NCBI RefSeq assembly: GCF_000485595.1
Contig: NW_014577597.1
Span: forward strand, 23,349-74,366
Direction of reading: 5' to 3'
DNA length: 51,018 nt
From: Priapulus caudatus
Lineage: Eukaryota > Priapulida > Priapulimorpha > Priapulimorphida > Priapulidae
Under the pieces are notes generated by a model. It was given only the letters and a program-made list of their open reading frames with translations. It did not search any database and had not been told where the DNA came from. The position numbers and the translations under genes were made by a program. How positions within the stretch are numbered: the stretch's first letter is position 1; each line of letters starts with the position of its first letter. This document shows positions 38,701-47,748 of the stretch, one piece after another.

Positions 38701-41700
38701 AGCTACTGGCAAACCATAATGCAGAGAGTGAGAGAGAGAGAGACAGAAAGCTACCACTGAGCGAGCGGAGTGTGATGACTCATGCGTGTGTCACCCCTTC
38801 TCATTTATTTCCCCTCAATTAAACTACAACAAACACGTAGCCATGGAAAATTATACGCGCCTATGTGCGCGCGCGCGTGTGCCTGCGTGCGTGCGTGCGT
38901 GCACGTATGCTTTCTTTTACTCTACATATCAAGAGCTAATAATACCTTGTGATAGTTTGTATATATATGTGCACATGGGGGGAGTATAATTATGCATTAT
39001 TATGTAAATGGGGCACGCAACAGAATTATGAGAAAATGGCTACAATGTGACGAACATGTAATACTGTTATACATTTCAAAATTTACTTTGAAAAACACAG
39101 AGACTGATAAGAAATGAAATGTGCGATGCTCTATATAAACAGTACACATTTGCCACTTTCAGTGCAGTGGTACAGGTGCAGTGGTTCCAGCAACACATCG
39201 CCTAACTGATAAACTATATATACGTTTTTCCAATAGCCCAACAAATATAATAATAATAATTTGCGAAAGTGGGCAGAGCATTAAAGTAGGGGTAATTGTA
39301 GTGATGAGAAAACGTTAACCTGTTGTTTTTTAAGCAATGTCTGAAAGCCAATGTGAGAAATAAACAGTGTGCACTACCAGCCATAGCTGCTGCCATGCAC
39401 ACAGTGTGAATTACATGACAGGTGCGTATCCCTAGCACCACTCTACTCAACTGTACACACATCATGCACTGTGACTTTCAAGCCAACCAGTGCACATTCG
39501 CCAACTTTGAGAAAACCAGATAAGCCAGGCTTAACCAAATACTGCCCATGTGAAGTCATAAAACTACACACGTGAATTGGCTAGGTCGCTATTATTAGAC
39601 TGTATATATGGTAACTAGGTACAAAGTGTGTAATTGTCTGACGGAAAAATTTGCATGACTGTAGCCTCAGAGTTGCGGCAACGATAATTAAAGGCAGTGG
39701 CCCTACCACTACATGAGAATGTAACCAGGAACTGTAAGAGATTCCATGCCCACATTCCAATGCAATTGTTCACGCACTGATACCTACGTAAGTGTGCCCT
39801 CTGCTAAGCTGTAACTACATGTACTCGGGGAAACTTCAAATAAGATTTATGTGTGTGTATATATTATATATACATTGTGCACTTGCTTTATTATTTCATC
39901 TGAATGAAACATTTCAGTTTCGAATAATTTAATGTTAGAAGTTATACCTACTGGAATCAGTGAATGAATTTGTAAATAGAAAATTACTATCTGGAACCGT
40001 CGCAGTTTTAAAATCTGTGGAGGGAATTAATGGATATGAAATTACAGCACTACAATATACAGAAGCACATATTTGAAGTACCACACCCCCTTAAAAAAAC
40101 ACTATATCAGCTTTACCGATTTGGAAAGTCAACACGAGAAAATAACTTACAACACTGAAAAGTAAGCCAAATTACTTACATTACATTCATTATATTTATA
40201 CAGTTACAACTAGATCTTACATTAACAGTAATCACACCTAACAAGCCACTAACCACAAAGAATCATGAATTATTTTCCAATAAACAATATATTATTGAAT
40301 GATATATACATCTATTACGTAACAAATGGGAAGACCGATTACTTTGTTATACATGGGAATCGCTTATCATTAATGACATTATCATTACCAGCTATGATCA
40401 GTAATAGTATTATATATTACAATGAAGTTTATCGATAAATGCGTCTGGTGAAACGAAAAGTCTAGCTTACTTGTTCCCGAATCTTTTGTTCGCCCTTCAT
40501 TTGGCGTTTATATTCCTCACATTCATCTCTCACTCCTTCCAGTTCCTCTCTTTGTTGCCTCATCTTCTTCTTAATGGTATCTAACACTGCTGGATTCGCC
40601 ATTTTCCCGACGAATGTGATAAAACCTGAACTGATTTCACTACACCGACAACTAGAGACCCTGCAACATTCACAGCCGCCTAACACCAGCAAGAGAAAGA
40701 GTGCCCATAAAAATGTAAACCCTTAGGTACCGTTTATGACTAGAGACACTAAATTCAGTAGTTGTTGGTTGTGAGGTTATTTTATTAAACATATAATATT
40801 CATTGCTCTGCTGATATTTGATAATTATTTAAATACGAAAACAATGTAGTAGATTTTCCCAGTAATGATTCATTTTCATTGTATAAATGCGCGAGCGGAA
40901 CCTGGTTGGGCGTTTCCGTGCCATGAGACTCAAATGATTTTGGATTAGCTAGAATAGGTAACTCTATTACAAATATTTACTTCGTTATATTACATGTTAT
41001 TACAATCATTGCCGTTGATCTGTATATCTTTCGCTATGCAAAGGAAATTACATTTAATTTCCTTTGCATAGCAAAAGATATACAGTATTGCGTTATATAT
41101 ATACATGAGTATACATATATAATATATATATTATGTATATTATAAAATATGTGAAATATTCGAACATCATGCAGTTCGTGTTCATAATAATATGGAAAAA
41201 TTATTATACATATGTATTTGTCGATAGGGCAATTGTTGCTAATAATCAAGCTAGACAGATCTACATTCATTAAAAGTAAATTAAATTCTGCTGTGTCACA
41301 AATAGAGAAAATAGTCGGTATTCTCTTAATTAAAAAAAAAAGTTTCCAGTTTCTACGATTAAAGACTTTAGAGTGAAACAAATAAATTACTAAACGATAT
41401 TAAAACGGAGTCATCGATAGGCAGGTCTAACTCTCGCTTGGATCTAAAACATTTTTGCAGCGCCGGCATCAGCCGCCTGCTTAATAACATACTAAGTCGC
41501 CCACCTAGTTTCTCTGTATATTTCTATACGTCTCTCAATTCATTGCATGTTGCTGCCATCTAGCGTGCAGCCCGCGCAAAAACTAGCGTAGCACTGTTAG
41601 CAAAAACATCGCTTACTGGTAGCGATCAAATGTCTCAGGATCTGAGGAATGCTAAAGGTTATTAATCGTTAATTTGACATTTTTGATAGGACAGGAGAAA

Positions 41701-44700
41701 AGCAATTAGAAATTAGCGCGCGTTTACTGAAGTAATTTGTTGCGAACGATCGTGATATTAGCCCATATATACGCGCGTAAATACATATATATGCAGGTTG
41801 TAATTCAAACCAAACCAATTGAAAAGTCAGATGATTGAAATATTCTTTCTACTATCATGATTTTCAAGCGATAAATTATTAAAATACGTGTCTATGTCTA
41901 TTCGAGAAACGCTGGCGTGCGTCATCGTTAAACAATATATATTTATACATAGAATACGGGCCCTGCCCATGGCTGCGCTAAATTTGGGAGCTCTGAATCC
42001 GGCAGACGCTTCCCATATGCTAACACATGCGTGCAGTATGCAGACGGTCCACCACCGAACCCGAAAACAAACCGTGGAGTGTTGCTTTACAACGGCAGAG
42101 GCTGCGCGCTATTTTAAGCTACGGTTTCTGCTGTACAACTCAAGGCCCGGAGGAGGAACTTATGTGTATTTATAAACGCAAGACGCCGCAGCGAAGTCGC
42201 TCGCATTTGATCACGGGCGCATCCGCGAAGCAAGGTGCATTAAAGAAAACTTCCACCAGCCCCACGGCGGGTGCTAATCATTCCCATCGAAATCCTACAG
42301 CATTTTCCCATCAATGAACCGATTCGGTTTTATGGGGCTCGGCCGAATTATTGTTCGACGCATAAAGAAATTTCTTCGAGTGGCATTCATATGCAAAGAA
42401 CAGTGCTCACCGACTGCGCTATAATGTATACTTCCTTTCCTGTCCTAAATATCATTGCAAGTATTTAGTATTCACAGACACGTACGTTACTCGACTACCC
42501 ACCAATGAACGTATGATTCAAGTGCAACTGTATCGTTTCCTAAACGTTAGTTACGTTCATTAATTGCCAATGCTTATAATAAGCTTAATTCCACCATTAC
42601 AGTGAAAAAAAGAAAACGAACTAAACTCGTGGTGCAGAATGTCAATGGAACAGGGGGCGAATATTAGGCTTATTACTAAAAGTAAATAAACCATTATGTA
42701 GAGGGTCAGAAATTTCGTCAGCGTAAATTCTAAAGCAGATAAATAAAGTCGAATATTATTATTATTATTATTATTATTATTAAAGTTTTACCGCTCCTAG
42801 TGCTCGTAAAATGTGTCGAAGTTCGTTGCCAATGAGGGAGAATTTCATCATTGTGTTGGAATGGAACGCTTGTGTAGAGAATCCGGGATAGCCCGCCGAG
42901 CGCTGTCTCGGCTCCCGCTGCTGCGACTGTGAGTCGGGGTCGCCATTTTTTTTCGGCCTTATCAATTCATCCCAGTATGTATCGAACTCTTCACTATCTC
43001 TCTGCTGCTGGCGAGTTTTCTTCGGCGGGCGCGCCGCTCGTTCAGTGCGAGTCTCCACAGCGCCTTCCCCGCTGGGACTAGGTGGCCTCACAATCGCGTC
43101 ATTATCTGGTATGACGTCACAAGATTTCTGTTTTTCTTGCGCCGCCTTAGCCGCTCGCTCCCTCGCTCTCTCGCGCGCCGCCAAGTATTTTGAGAATACT
43201 TCTTCCATGCTTGCCCCTCGTAACGCACGCGCGAGCGCGCTGGTTCTCTCGCTTCACATCAAACCACAAGCGGGAATAGCCAGCGTTGTTAGCTCACATT
43301 CCGTAACTGCATTCAGCGGCGTATCTTGCCATAGGCGGGCGTCGTCTGCCAGGCAGGCGGCCGCTGCCAGCAGCCTATCACGTGCCGCAGTTATTCCGGG
43401 TGTCCTAATACGGAGCAGTGACGTAAACACAGATGCTGTAGTTGCCGAGCGAGCGGGCTGCCTGCAGTCACAGAGGGAGCGGGATGCTGCACTGAATATC
43501 GCGTGACAGAGCCAGCCGCTCTGCTTCCACGCTGCCGGATGCTGCTGTGAGCCGCCCGGTGGCGCCCCACGCGCTTTTCAACGACTCATTCTTACAAAAC
43601 ACCCTCAAACAACACGTGATCGTGTGAAAGCATGATATGTTCACGTGTTTCACCCCAAACAACAACCGAAAAGTTCGCCATATTTGTTACACGCACACAC
43701 CTACACACGCGCGCGCACACGCACACGCACGCGCGCACGCACGCACGTACGCACGCACGCACACACACAGACACCCGCACATGAAAAGTTAAAGATTAAT
43801 TCCTGAAAATGAACTTGATTCGAGGTCAACGCTTTGTTTAATTGTTTGTTTATGTGTGTGTTTGTTTGTTTGTTTGTGTTGCATTCGTCCGATTACTCAC
43901 CTCCTGAGCCTTCTTTTCCTTCTCTTCCAGTGTAACGTTAGCTGACGCTAGAGAGGCATTGCATGTTTCCAACTCGTTCATTCTCTCTGACGTCTTCCTC
44001 TGCACGTCGGCAACCTCCTCCTCGGCCTAGTGTGATAAAGAAACACATTACTGCATCGATGTGTCAAGCTATAATAATACCAGAAGAATCCCACTCCCAT
44101 TGATGTGCTCATCGTCTATAAAATATATGGCCATGAATTTGGTCAGGGAGACTTGAAGGTCAACGGTTTAGTTTTCCTACATGCTAATATAATTATTAGG
44201 TAGGTAATTAATGTAAATAACAGGTTTTAGTTAGGCCAATTTTCTATTAAGTAATTAATCCGTAAAACACTTGGTCACCTAATATGGTGTTTAATTGTGT
44301 GTTTTTTATTTTGTTGATCAATTGCTAGTTTGCTAAAAAATATTGCTAAAAATATTCTGCGTTTATTTAAGACACGATACAATAACCATTAATTGCATAA
44401 TCTCGTACGATAACGGCATATTAAGGACAGGGCATCAATGTAACCCCCAATAGATAACATCGTGTATCGCGGCTCGTGCATAAAATTATATTATTGTCTA
44501 TTCGTTTAGAAGAAGAACGAGTGGGAATATATTATCGGCGGCCATGTTGGAGCAATCCGTTCGATTCCCCGCGCGTGTGCAGGGGATCGCATGTCGCCAC
44601 GCGTTATTCCGGCATTAGCCGCCTATTTATAGTTGGTGCCGAAAATGATATCTTTGCCGCAGCATCCTCAGCCGTGCAGGCGCGCGCGCCAGCAGCTTGG

Positions 44701-46369
44701 CTGTGCTGCCGAGTGAAGTAAACTACAGCATCTGTTGAGCATTTTATGGTCTTACTGTTCTTGCGCTTCTGTATGCGACCGAAATATAGCGTGAATTATC
44801 ATTAACGAGAATCTCGAATTGAAGGATTAAAATGTTTGGATGTTGGTTCAGGTGGGTAGGAATCGGGGGAGATTGCTATCCGGTTGCGCGCTAAGCTCCC
44901 TCGGAGACTTCCTCAAACCTAAAATAAGGGTTTCTTTAAATAAACCCCCGCGACCCGTTATTTAATCTTCCCGTCTTCAAGCCCGTTTGAAATAAAGGCG
45001 TTTCCTTCGAGTGCATTAGCGCAAAAAGACCCCAAGGCTGCGATGAAGCCTTTTGCCAATTTTATCGCCTGACAGAATATATTCCCGATAAGATGTCGTA
45101 GCTACCCATTTCAATAGGAGTGTTTAGAAACACTCACTGATACAGGATATAAACTGGTTCGGACACATTTTGCCTGACGCGATGAAGCCCTCAATAATAC
45201 TTCGATATATTTTCGCGCCTCCGACGAACGCTCTTCATACTAGATCTACGTGGTATAGGTATGATGTATAGATGGTATATAGTATAGGTAGGTATGATGT
45301 ATAGATGGTACATAGTATAGGTAGGTATGATGTATAGATGGTATATAGTAGGGCCTATAGGTCGCTATAACGCATAAAGAAATAAGGTTTGATTTTCCAC
45401 AACCGCATACCGACCAGTGATGATTCTGTGTATGTGTGTTTATCGCAGGCACGTCGTACTCTCTATCTTAGTTCTTGTGTGTCAGCAGTAGTTCTTAACC
45501 ACTAGAAGGCGACAGGAAACTGGTTCCACGAGCCAATATAAACGCGACGTTAAGTGTCTTTACTGACAGTTCGAATTTGGATTTTAGGATAAGCGCGACT
45601 GCGTCAAGAATGCTTTAGGTTTAGTGCCACAACAACCAGAATTTAACTCCCAGCTAAAAGCAACCACTCACGCGTCGTTTCCGTCTTCCCTAATCGAACT
45701 AGAATAACGATAATTGAACTGTTTTCAATCACGAGTCGCCCAGCTAACACGACATGATCAGAGTTCAGGTTGCAGCGCAAATGTCTCCCTTCAAGGACGA
45801 GCGAAGGTCGCAGCAGCATTAGTTAGTGGGTGACAGATGCGATCGACGCGTGAATGCCGCCGCATCAACACGCCGTGGTAATTTTAGAATGTGGAGTAAC
45901 GATAGGAAATCAGATATTGAGAGAGAAATACAATAAGAGAGCGCGCGAAAGAGAGAACGATAGAGCAAAAGAGCCACAGAGAAAGCGAGGGAGAGCGAGA
46001 AAGAGAGAAGGAGCTATAGATATATGCTGAATGATAGGCATTTTGCCAGTATATAAAATTATATGATATAGATGATATATATATATAGAGAGAGAGAGAG
46101 AAAGAAAGAGACAGCGAGAAAGCGAGGGAGAGCGAGAAAGCGAGGGAGAGCTATAGATATATGCTGAATGATAGGCATTTTGCCAGTTGGCATAATCAGT
46201 TGGTCTAGCTGTTATCATAATGTTAATGTAACATTTGACCATAGAACTTCCGAAATTATTAATCAGAATACACTTAATTGTTTATTTTGTAAAAAAACGA
46301 ACAAATAAAAAAAGCTCGCAACACACGCACACGCACACGCACACGCACACGCACACGCACACGCACACG

Positions 46370-46413
<44 letters not shown>

Positions 46414-46617
46414 ATATCGATAACTGCGCGTGTAATAGCATATGTTAGCGCCTCGTGGTAACGGCTGTGACGATGACGACGATGGCAATGATGAGTGGCA
46501 TACCTGCAGGGCCTTGGTTTCGGCTTCCTTCTTCGATGAGTCGGCTTCATCGGCTCTGTCGATAGCGTTCTCACGCTCCAACTTCATCGCCTGCAGCTTC
46601 TTCTTGATAGCTTCCAT
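15988..46617 (-). CDS. TPM: tropomyosin, alternatively spliced
   Basis: Coiled-coil dimer that polymerises head to tail along F-actin, controlling myosin access in muscle and filament stability in non-muscle cells. Exons on the minus strand: 1a 46504-46617, 2 43901-44026, 1b 40471-40602, 3 37051-37184, four exon-4 copies (35135-35252, 34828-34945, 34405-34522, 33548-33665), 5a 30603-30673, 5b 30464-30534, 6 28358-28433, 7 27919-27981, 8 27434-27503, 9b 17741-17823, 9a 15988-16070. Lengths of 114, 126, 134, 118, 71, 76, 63, 70 and 83 nt equal the vertebrate exon lengths; the sum gives 284 aa (exon 1a start) or 248 aa (exon 1b start), the canonical sizes. Hallmarks include [11 protein letters not shown] at the N terminus, [12 protein letters not shown], and EREKYKAIS near the C terminus. 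Heptad hydrophobic spacing runs throughout. Two possible starts times four times two times two ends allows 32 isoforms. Between exons 8 and 9b lies a stretch that is probably mis-assembled (17936-25735). Confidence 0.97.
16579..16760. repeat. TG/GCGTG-rich microsatellite
   Basis: Imperfect TG, GCGTG and GCGCG repeats in the intron between exons 9b and 9a. Long open frames on both strands are compositional. Confidence 0.85.
17741..17823 (-). CDS. TPM: tropomyosin exon 9b (proximal alternative last exon)
   Basis: 83 nt like exon 9a, acceptor TTTACGCAG, entry completing Asp (G|AT), then [20 protein letters not shown] and QDIVNS with stop TAA. The shared EREKYKAIS core and identical length show exon duplication. 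The diverged C-terminal nonapeptide would alter the end-to-end overlap. No clear poly(A) hexamer was found for it. A partial direct copy occurs at 25568-25631. Confidence 0.93.
18014..18038. other. assembly gap of 25 N
   Basis: A run of 25 undetermined bases. The left arm of the large inverted repeat begins at the very next base, which fits a scaffolding or gap-filling join. Confidence 0.99.
18039..24690. repeat. left arm of a 6-kb inverted repeat, noisy and probably artefactual
   Basis: It is the reverse complement of about 25736-31730. The outer end 'gagtaactgttgctgca' at 18039 matches the complement of bases ending at 31730; the inner end 'aattatcgatgtgatc' matches the complement of the 25755 region. 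The arm is about 6650 nt against about 5995 in the right arm, with small insertions throughout, in exons as much as introns. That pattern is what uncorrected long-read sequence looks like, not selection or ordinary divergence. Confidence 0.9.
19182..22894 (+). pseudogene. inverted, frame-broken copies of tropomyosin exons 5a, 5b, 6, 7, 8
   Basis: Plus-strand copies in the left arm: 5a at 19182-19253 (72 nt, intact 71), 5b at 19323-19404 (82, intact 71), 6 at 21704-21786 (83, intact 76), 7 at 22182-22248 (67, intact 63), 8 at 22817-22894 (78, intact 70). All are longer than their intact counterparts and frame-shifted. The copy of exon 6 has lost its AG acceptor and that of exon 8 its GT donor. 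None can be spliced into a tropomyosin. They are most simply sequencing-error versions of the right-arm exons, and a real decayed inverted duplication is the alternative. Confidence 0.8.
24691..25505. repeat. degenerate 40-55 bp minisatellite at the palindrome centre
   Basis: About 18 irregular copies of a unit like 'gtgatccttcctgtgatgtc' + 'ccgccccacctccgaccactgat'. The same unit occurs once in the opposite orientation at about 25726-25762, and partly at 17919-17942. Unit lengths vary by small indels like those in the adjoining arm, so part of the variation is probably sequencing error. A 302-codon minus-strand open frame over it is a repeat product. Confidence 0.85.
25568..25735 (-). pseudogene. 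truncated direct copy of tropomyosin exon 9b and its upstream intron
   Basis: It matches 17766-17932 in the same orientation, nearly base for base, including the exon's acceptor. The copy stops after codons for EMEAT, where an AT-rich 'tatatatttattaataa' sequence replaces the exon end and stop codon. It has no native 3' end, so it cannot serve as a terminal exon. With the 17741-17935 copy it brackets the suspect inverted segment. Confidence 0.85.
27434..27503 (-). CDS. TPM: tropomyosin exon 8
   Basis: 70 nt encoding [20 protein letters not shown] and RLE, then one base of the Asp codon completed by exon 9a or 9b. Acceptor TCGCAG, donor [17 protein letters not shown] is a strongly conserved tropomyosin signature. 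Confidence 0.96.
27919..27981 (-). CDS. TPM: tropomyosin exon 7
   Basis: 63 nt, 21 whole codons: [20 protein letters not shown] plus D. Acceptor TTTACAG, donor GTAAGT. It matches the conserved QKEDKYEEEI region of the family. Confidence 0.95.
28358..28433 (-). CDS. TPM: tropomyosin exon 6
   Basis: 76 nt: one base completing the codon split with exon 5 (Ala with 5a, Val with 5b), then [20 protein letters not shown] and VSEEK. Acceptor TTTGCAG, donor GTATAG. The ELEEEL..V.NNLKSLE pattern is diagnostic. Only one exon-6 copy was found, unlike the 6a/6b pair of vertebrates. Confidence 0.96.
30464..30534 (-). CDS. TPM: tropomyosin exon 5b (alternative)
   Basis: 71 nt encoding [20 protein letters not shown] and GGE plus two bases of the next codon. 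Acceptor ACGCAG, donor GTGAGT. Same length and phases as exon 5a, 68 nt downstream of it. Including both or neither would shift the frame. Confidence 0.94.
30603..30673 (-). CDS. TPM: tropomyosin exon 5a (alternative)
   Basis: 71 nt encoding [20 protein letters not shown] and AGE plus two bases of the next codon. Acceptor CATTAG, donor GTAAGT. It is closer than 5b to the usual metazoan sequence for this region. Confidence 0.95.
32655..32746. repeat. (TA)n microsatellite
   Basis: CT repeats pass into about 45 TA dinucleotides with one short interruption. It is able to extrude a cruciform. Confidence 0.95.
33237..33254 (+). repeat. 18-base G homopolymer
   Basis: Uninterrupted G run in the intron upstream of the exon-4 cluster (plus strand). 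Length is uncertain in any assembly. Confidence 0.9.
33548..33665 (-). CDS. TPM: tropomyosin exon 4, copy d
   Basis: 118 nt. Completes the split Arg codon (CG|A), then [20 protein letters not shown] and [19 protein letters not shown]. Acceptor CTTTCTTTCAG-like (minus strand), donor GTTAGATC. It resembles copy c most closely (AEESDRK.DE ending), suggesting that these two arose from the latest duplication. Confidence 0.95.
34405..34522 (-). CDS. TPM: tropomyosin exon 4, copy c
   Basis: 118 nt. Split Arg (CG|T), then [20 protein letters not shown] and [19 protein letters not shown]. Acceptor CGCTAG, donor GTTAGGCG. Same phases and length as the other three copies. Confidence 0.95.
34828..34945 (-). 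CDS. TPM: tropomyosin exon 4, copy b
   Basis: 118 nt. Split Arg (CG|A), then [20 protein letters not shown] and [19 protein letters not shown]. Acceptor CCGCAG, donor GTTAGTCA. The most divergent copy: it lacks the DRKY/F core shared by the others (AQQRYEE instead), so it may tune this coiled-coil segment differently. Confidence 0.94.
35135..35252 (-). CDS. TPM: tropomyosin exon 4, copy a
   Basis: 118 nt. Split Arg (CG|G), then [20 protein letters not shown] and [19 protein letters not shown]. Acceptor CGTACAG, donor GTAGGGTG. It is first in transcript order after exon 3 and, with its ALENR and EEADRKYEE motifs, is close to the standard single exon 4 of other animals. Confidence 0.95.
35253..37050. 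other. tropomyosin intron 3, no gene seen
   Basis: AT-rich intron sequence. Near 36740-36850 there are short 'aaaattggcggaaaaa' near-repeats. A 90-codon plus-strand frame there has no recognisable domain. Confidence 0.5.
37051..37184 (-). CDS. TPM: tropomyosin exon 3
   Basis: 134 nt encoding [20 protein letters not shown] and [20 protein letters not shown] then DESE plus two bases of the split Arg. Acceptor TTGCAG, donor [24 protein letters not shown] is one of the most conserved tropomyosin stretches. It is the common exon at which the two N-terminal options (2 or 1b) join. Confidence 0.97.
37185..40470. other. tropomyosin intron, no gene seen
   Basis: Unique sequence with a CA-rich patch (37685-37790). 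A 79-codon minus-strand frame at 37874-38113 has no splice context or domain I recognise. Confidence 0.5.
40471..40602 (-). CDS. TPM: tropomyosin exon 1b (internal first exon)
   Basis: 132 coding nt from ATG at 40602, 44 codons: [20 protein letters not shown] and [20 protein letters not shown] then IREQ, donor GTAAGC in phase 0 to join exon 3. Length and position match the vertebrate 1b exon that starts short, 248-residue cytoskeletal isoforms, so a second promoter must lie upstream. The open frame extends upstream of this Met without a stop for about 30 codons, but the family start is here. Confidence 0.93.
40603..42779. other. region upstream of exon 1b, presumed internal promoter
   Basis: It should contain the promoter and 5' UTR of the short isoforms. 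A strong hairpin lies at 41020-41085. No TATA or other core element could be assigned. A 95-codon plus-strand frame at 41888-42175 is not recognisable. Confidence 0.4.
41020..41085 (-). other. 31-bp near-perfect hairpin
   Basis: Arms 41020-41050 and 41055-41085 are reverse complements apart from one position, with a 4-nt loop. The single mismatch is C/A on the plus strand but G/U on the minus strand, so minus-strand RNA could pair along all 31 positions. It lies about 420 bp upstream of exon 1b in the tropomyosin transcript. It could be a small-RNA precursor, a palindromic repeat or a tiny MITE. Confidence 0.6.
42780..43208 (-). CDS. hypothetical 142-aa single-exon protein
   Basis: Uninterrupted frame from ATG at 43208 to TAA. 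The N terminus is a charged helix ([20 protein letters not shown]), the middle is Pro/Ser/Arg-rich and probably disordered, and the C-terminal third has an acidic-aromatic motif ([15 protein letters not shown]) and a hydrophobic tail ([19 protein letters not shown]). The amino-acid make-up looks protein-like rather than repeat-derived, but I recognise no family. An ATT microsatellite follows directly downstream. It lies in the intron between tropomyosin exons 2 and 1b, on the same strand, so it would need its own promoter or be a retrogene. Confidence 0.4.
   Translation of the reverse strand: MEEVFSKYLAARERARERAAKAAQEKQKSCDVIPDNDAIVRPPSPSGEGAVETRTERAARPPKKTRQQQRDSEEFDTYWDELIRPKKNGDPDSQSQQREPRQRSAGYPGFSTQAFHSNTMMKFSLIGNELRHILRALGAVKL
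43901..44026 (-). CDS. TPM: tropomyosin exon 2
   Basis: 126 nt, 42 whole codons: [20 protein letters not shown] and [20 protein letters not shown] then QE. Acceptor CACTAG, donor GTGAGT. A single copy; no second exon 2 as in vertebrate 2a/2b was seen. Used only in long isoforms starting at exon 1a. Confidence 0.94.
45252..45350. repeat. 33-bp tandem repeat, three copies
   Basis: The unit around 'ggtatgatgtatagatggta' recurs at 45261, 45294 and 45327 with one or two substitutions. Confidence 0.9.
45980..46190. repeat. tandem duplication of about 137 bp
   Basis: The block 'ctatagatatatgctgaatg' + 'ataggcattttgccagt' with its preceding GA-rich segment occurs at about 46013 and again at about 46150. 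Few changes are visible, so the duplication looks recent. Confidence 0.8.
46320..46410. repeat. (CACACG)n / (CA)n microsatellite
   Basis: About nine CACACG hexamers followed by a pure CA run, 93 bp before exon 1a's donor side. Confidence 0.95.
46504..46617 (-). CDS. TPM: tropomyosin exon 1a (distal first exon)
   Basis: 114 nt, 38 codons from ATG at 46617: [20 protein letters not shown] and [18 protein letters not shown], donor GTATGC. The MEAIKKK start and length are those of the muscle-type long isoform first exon. Its promoter lies above 46617. Confidence 0.97.
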
Positions 46618-47748
46618 TGTTGCTGGTTATCCGACTCGCCAAGTACAGAGAGAGTGCAGTGGAGGTTCCGGAGAATCACGGGCCGCTAAGGAGCAGTAAT
46701 GCACTGAGCGTACCCTCACGAAACTCGGGCTTGTAGTAGGAACGGAGCAAAGAGGGTTGTGGTCTCGAGCTGTCAGTCACCCCGTACGCTCGCCGTGAAT
46801 CGGAGAGGCTGTCGGGACGCTGGGGGCTCCTATTACGGGCAGTGGGGCGGGCACGGTGCACGCGTGGGCCAGTCCAGGCGCGTGATAGACACGCGCCATG
46901 TTTGCCTCGTGCGGATGATACACTTTATGCAAGATGAAAACTCCGGGACGAAGATAGTTTTTACATTTTTTAAAATGGCGCCCCACAAAATCGGCGGACG
47001 TCAGCCGTTTTCCGCAATTGTGTTCTTTTTCGTTTTGTTTCGTTACGCGTTCGTTCGCGAGTTTGCCGTGTTTAATCGTTAATTCTGGCATGTAATAGTA
47101 TACCATCCCATATTTGGAAAGCAACATGTAACGCGCTTTGAGCGCATGTGCCACAGCTACCGACCTAGCGCCTCCCGCTAATACATGGCGCTCTGATTGA
47201 GCATCAAGCGTGCAGCTGGTGGCCTCACCATCTCTGCATCTTATTTTTAACACCAACTGCCCGGCGAATATTATCTACCAAGCTCATGAGAACACTCGCC
47301 AGTGAATATAAGAAGAATCTGTGCAACAATAACAATTAATGCACCTAACGGAAGTGGGAAATTGGGACAGAGAGAGAGAGAGAGAGAGAGAGACGGAGGG
47401 AGGGAGAGAGAAGAGAGCGAGAGGCGATAACGGGTGGCAGAGGTAGAAATTAAGGCAGGGTACATGCCAAAGACTTGAAAAATGGTACACACGGCTTCTC
47501 TGCTTAGCATTCAGCAAATAGAGATAGAGTGTGGCAAGTTAACTCGCAGTGCTACCAGTGGACTAACCCCCTACTGTAGCATTTACTGTGAAAGCAGCTG
47601 CGGGGCATCAGGGCTACGGAAACGGAGATAGGTACCGTCCTAATCGCGGGTAGGATTTAACTTTAACTTTAACATGCCACCAATTACAACCCATGGGCGT
47701 GATATCAAGGCACGCGTACCCCGAGATATGGCGCGAACATTTACATAG
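46618..47748. other. intergenic region between divergent tropomyosin and epoxide hydrolase genes
   Basis: Head-to-head spacing of about 1.1 kb, presumably holding the exon 1a promoter and perhaps the 5' exon or promoter of the hydrolase. A 159-codon minus-strand frame (46777-47256) has no recognisable domain. A GA run lies at 47370-47412 and a triple TTTAAC at about 47656-47673. Confidence 0.45.

Larger units (their letters stand above)
44027..46503. other. tropomyosin intron 1, repeats only
   Basis: It contains a 33-bp tandem repeat (45252-45350), a duplicated GA/AT block (about 45980-46190) and a CACACG/CA microsatellite. No exon was recognised. Confidence 0.55.

Noticed and set aside
44545-44600. 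tRNA-like B box (GTTCGATTCCC)
   Set aside because: No matching A box, acceptor stem or anticodon arm could be folded around it.
46777-47256. 159-codon minus-strand frame upstream of tropomyosin exon 1a
   Set aside because: No recognisable family and no splice or start context. It may be the 5' flank or promoter region; kept only as a note.
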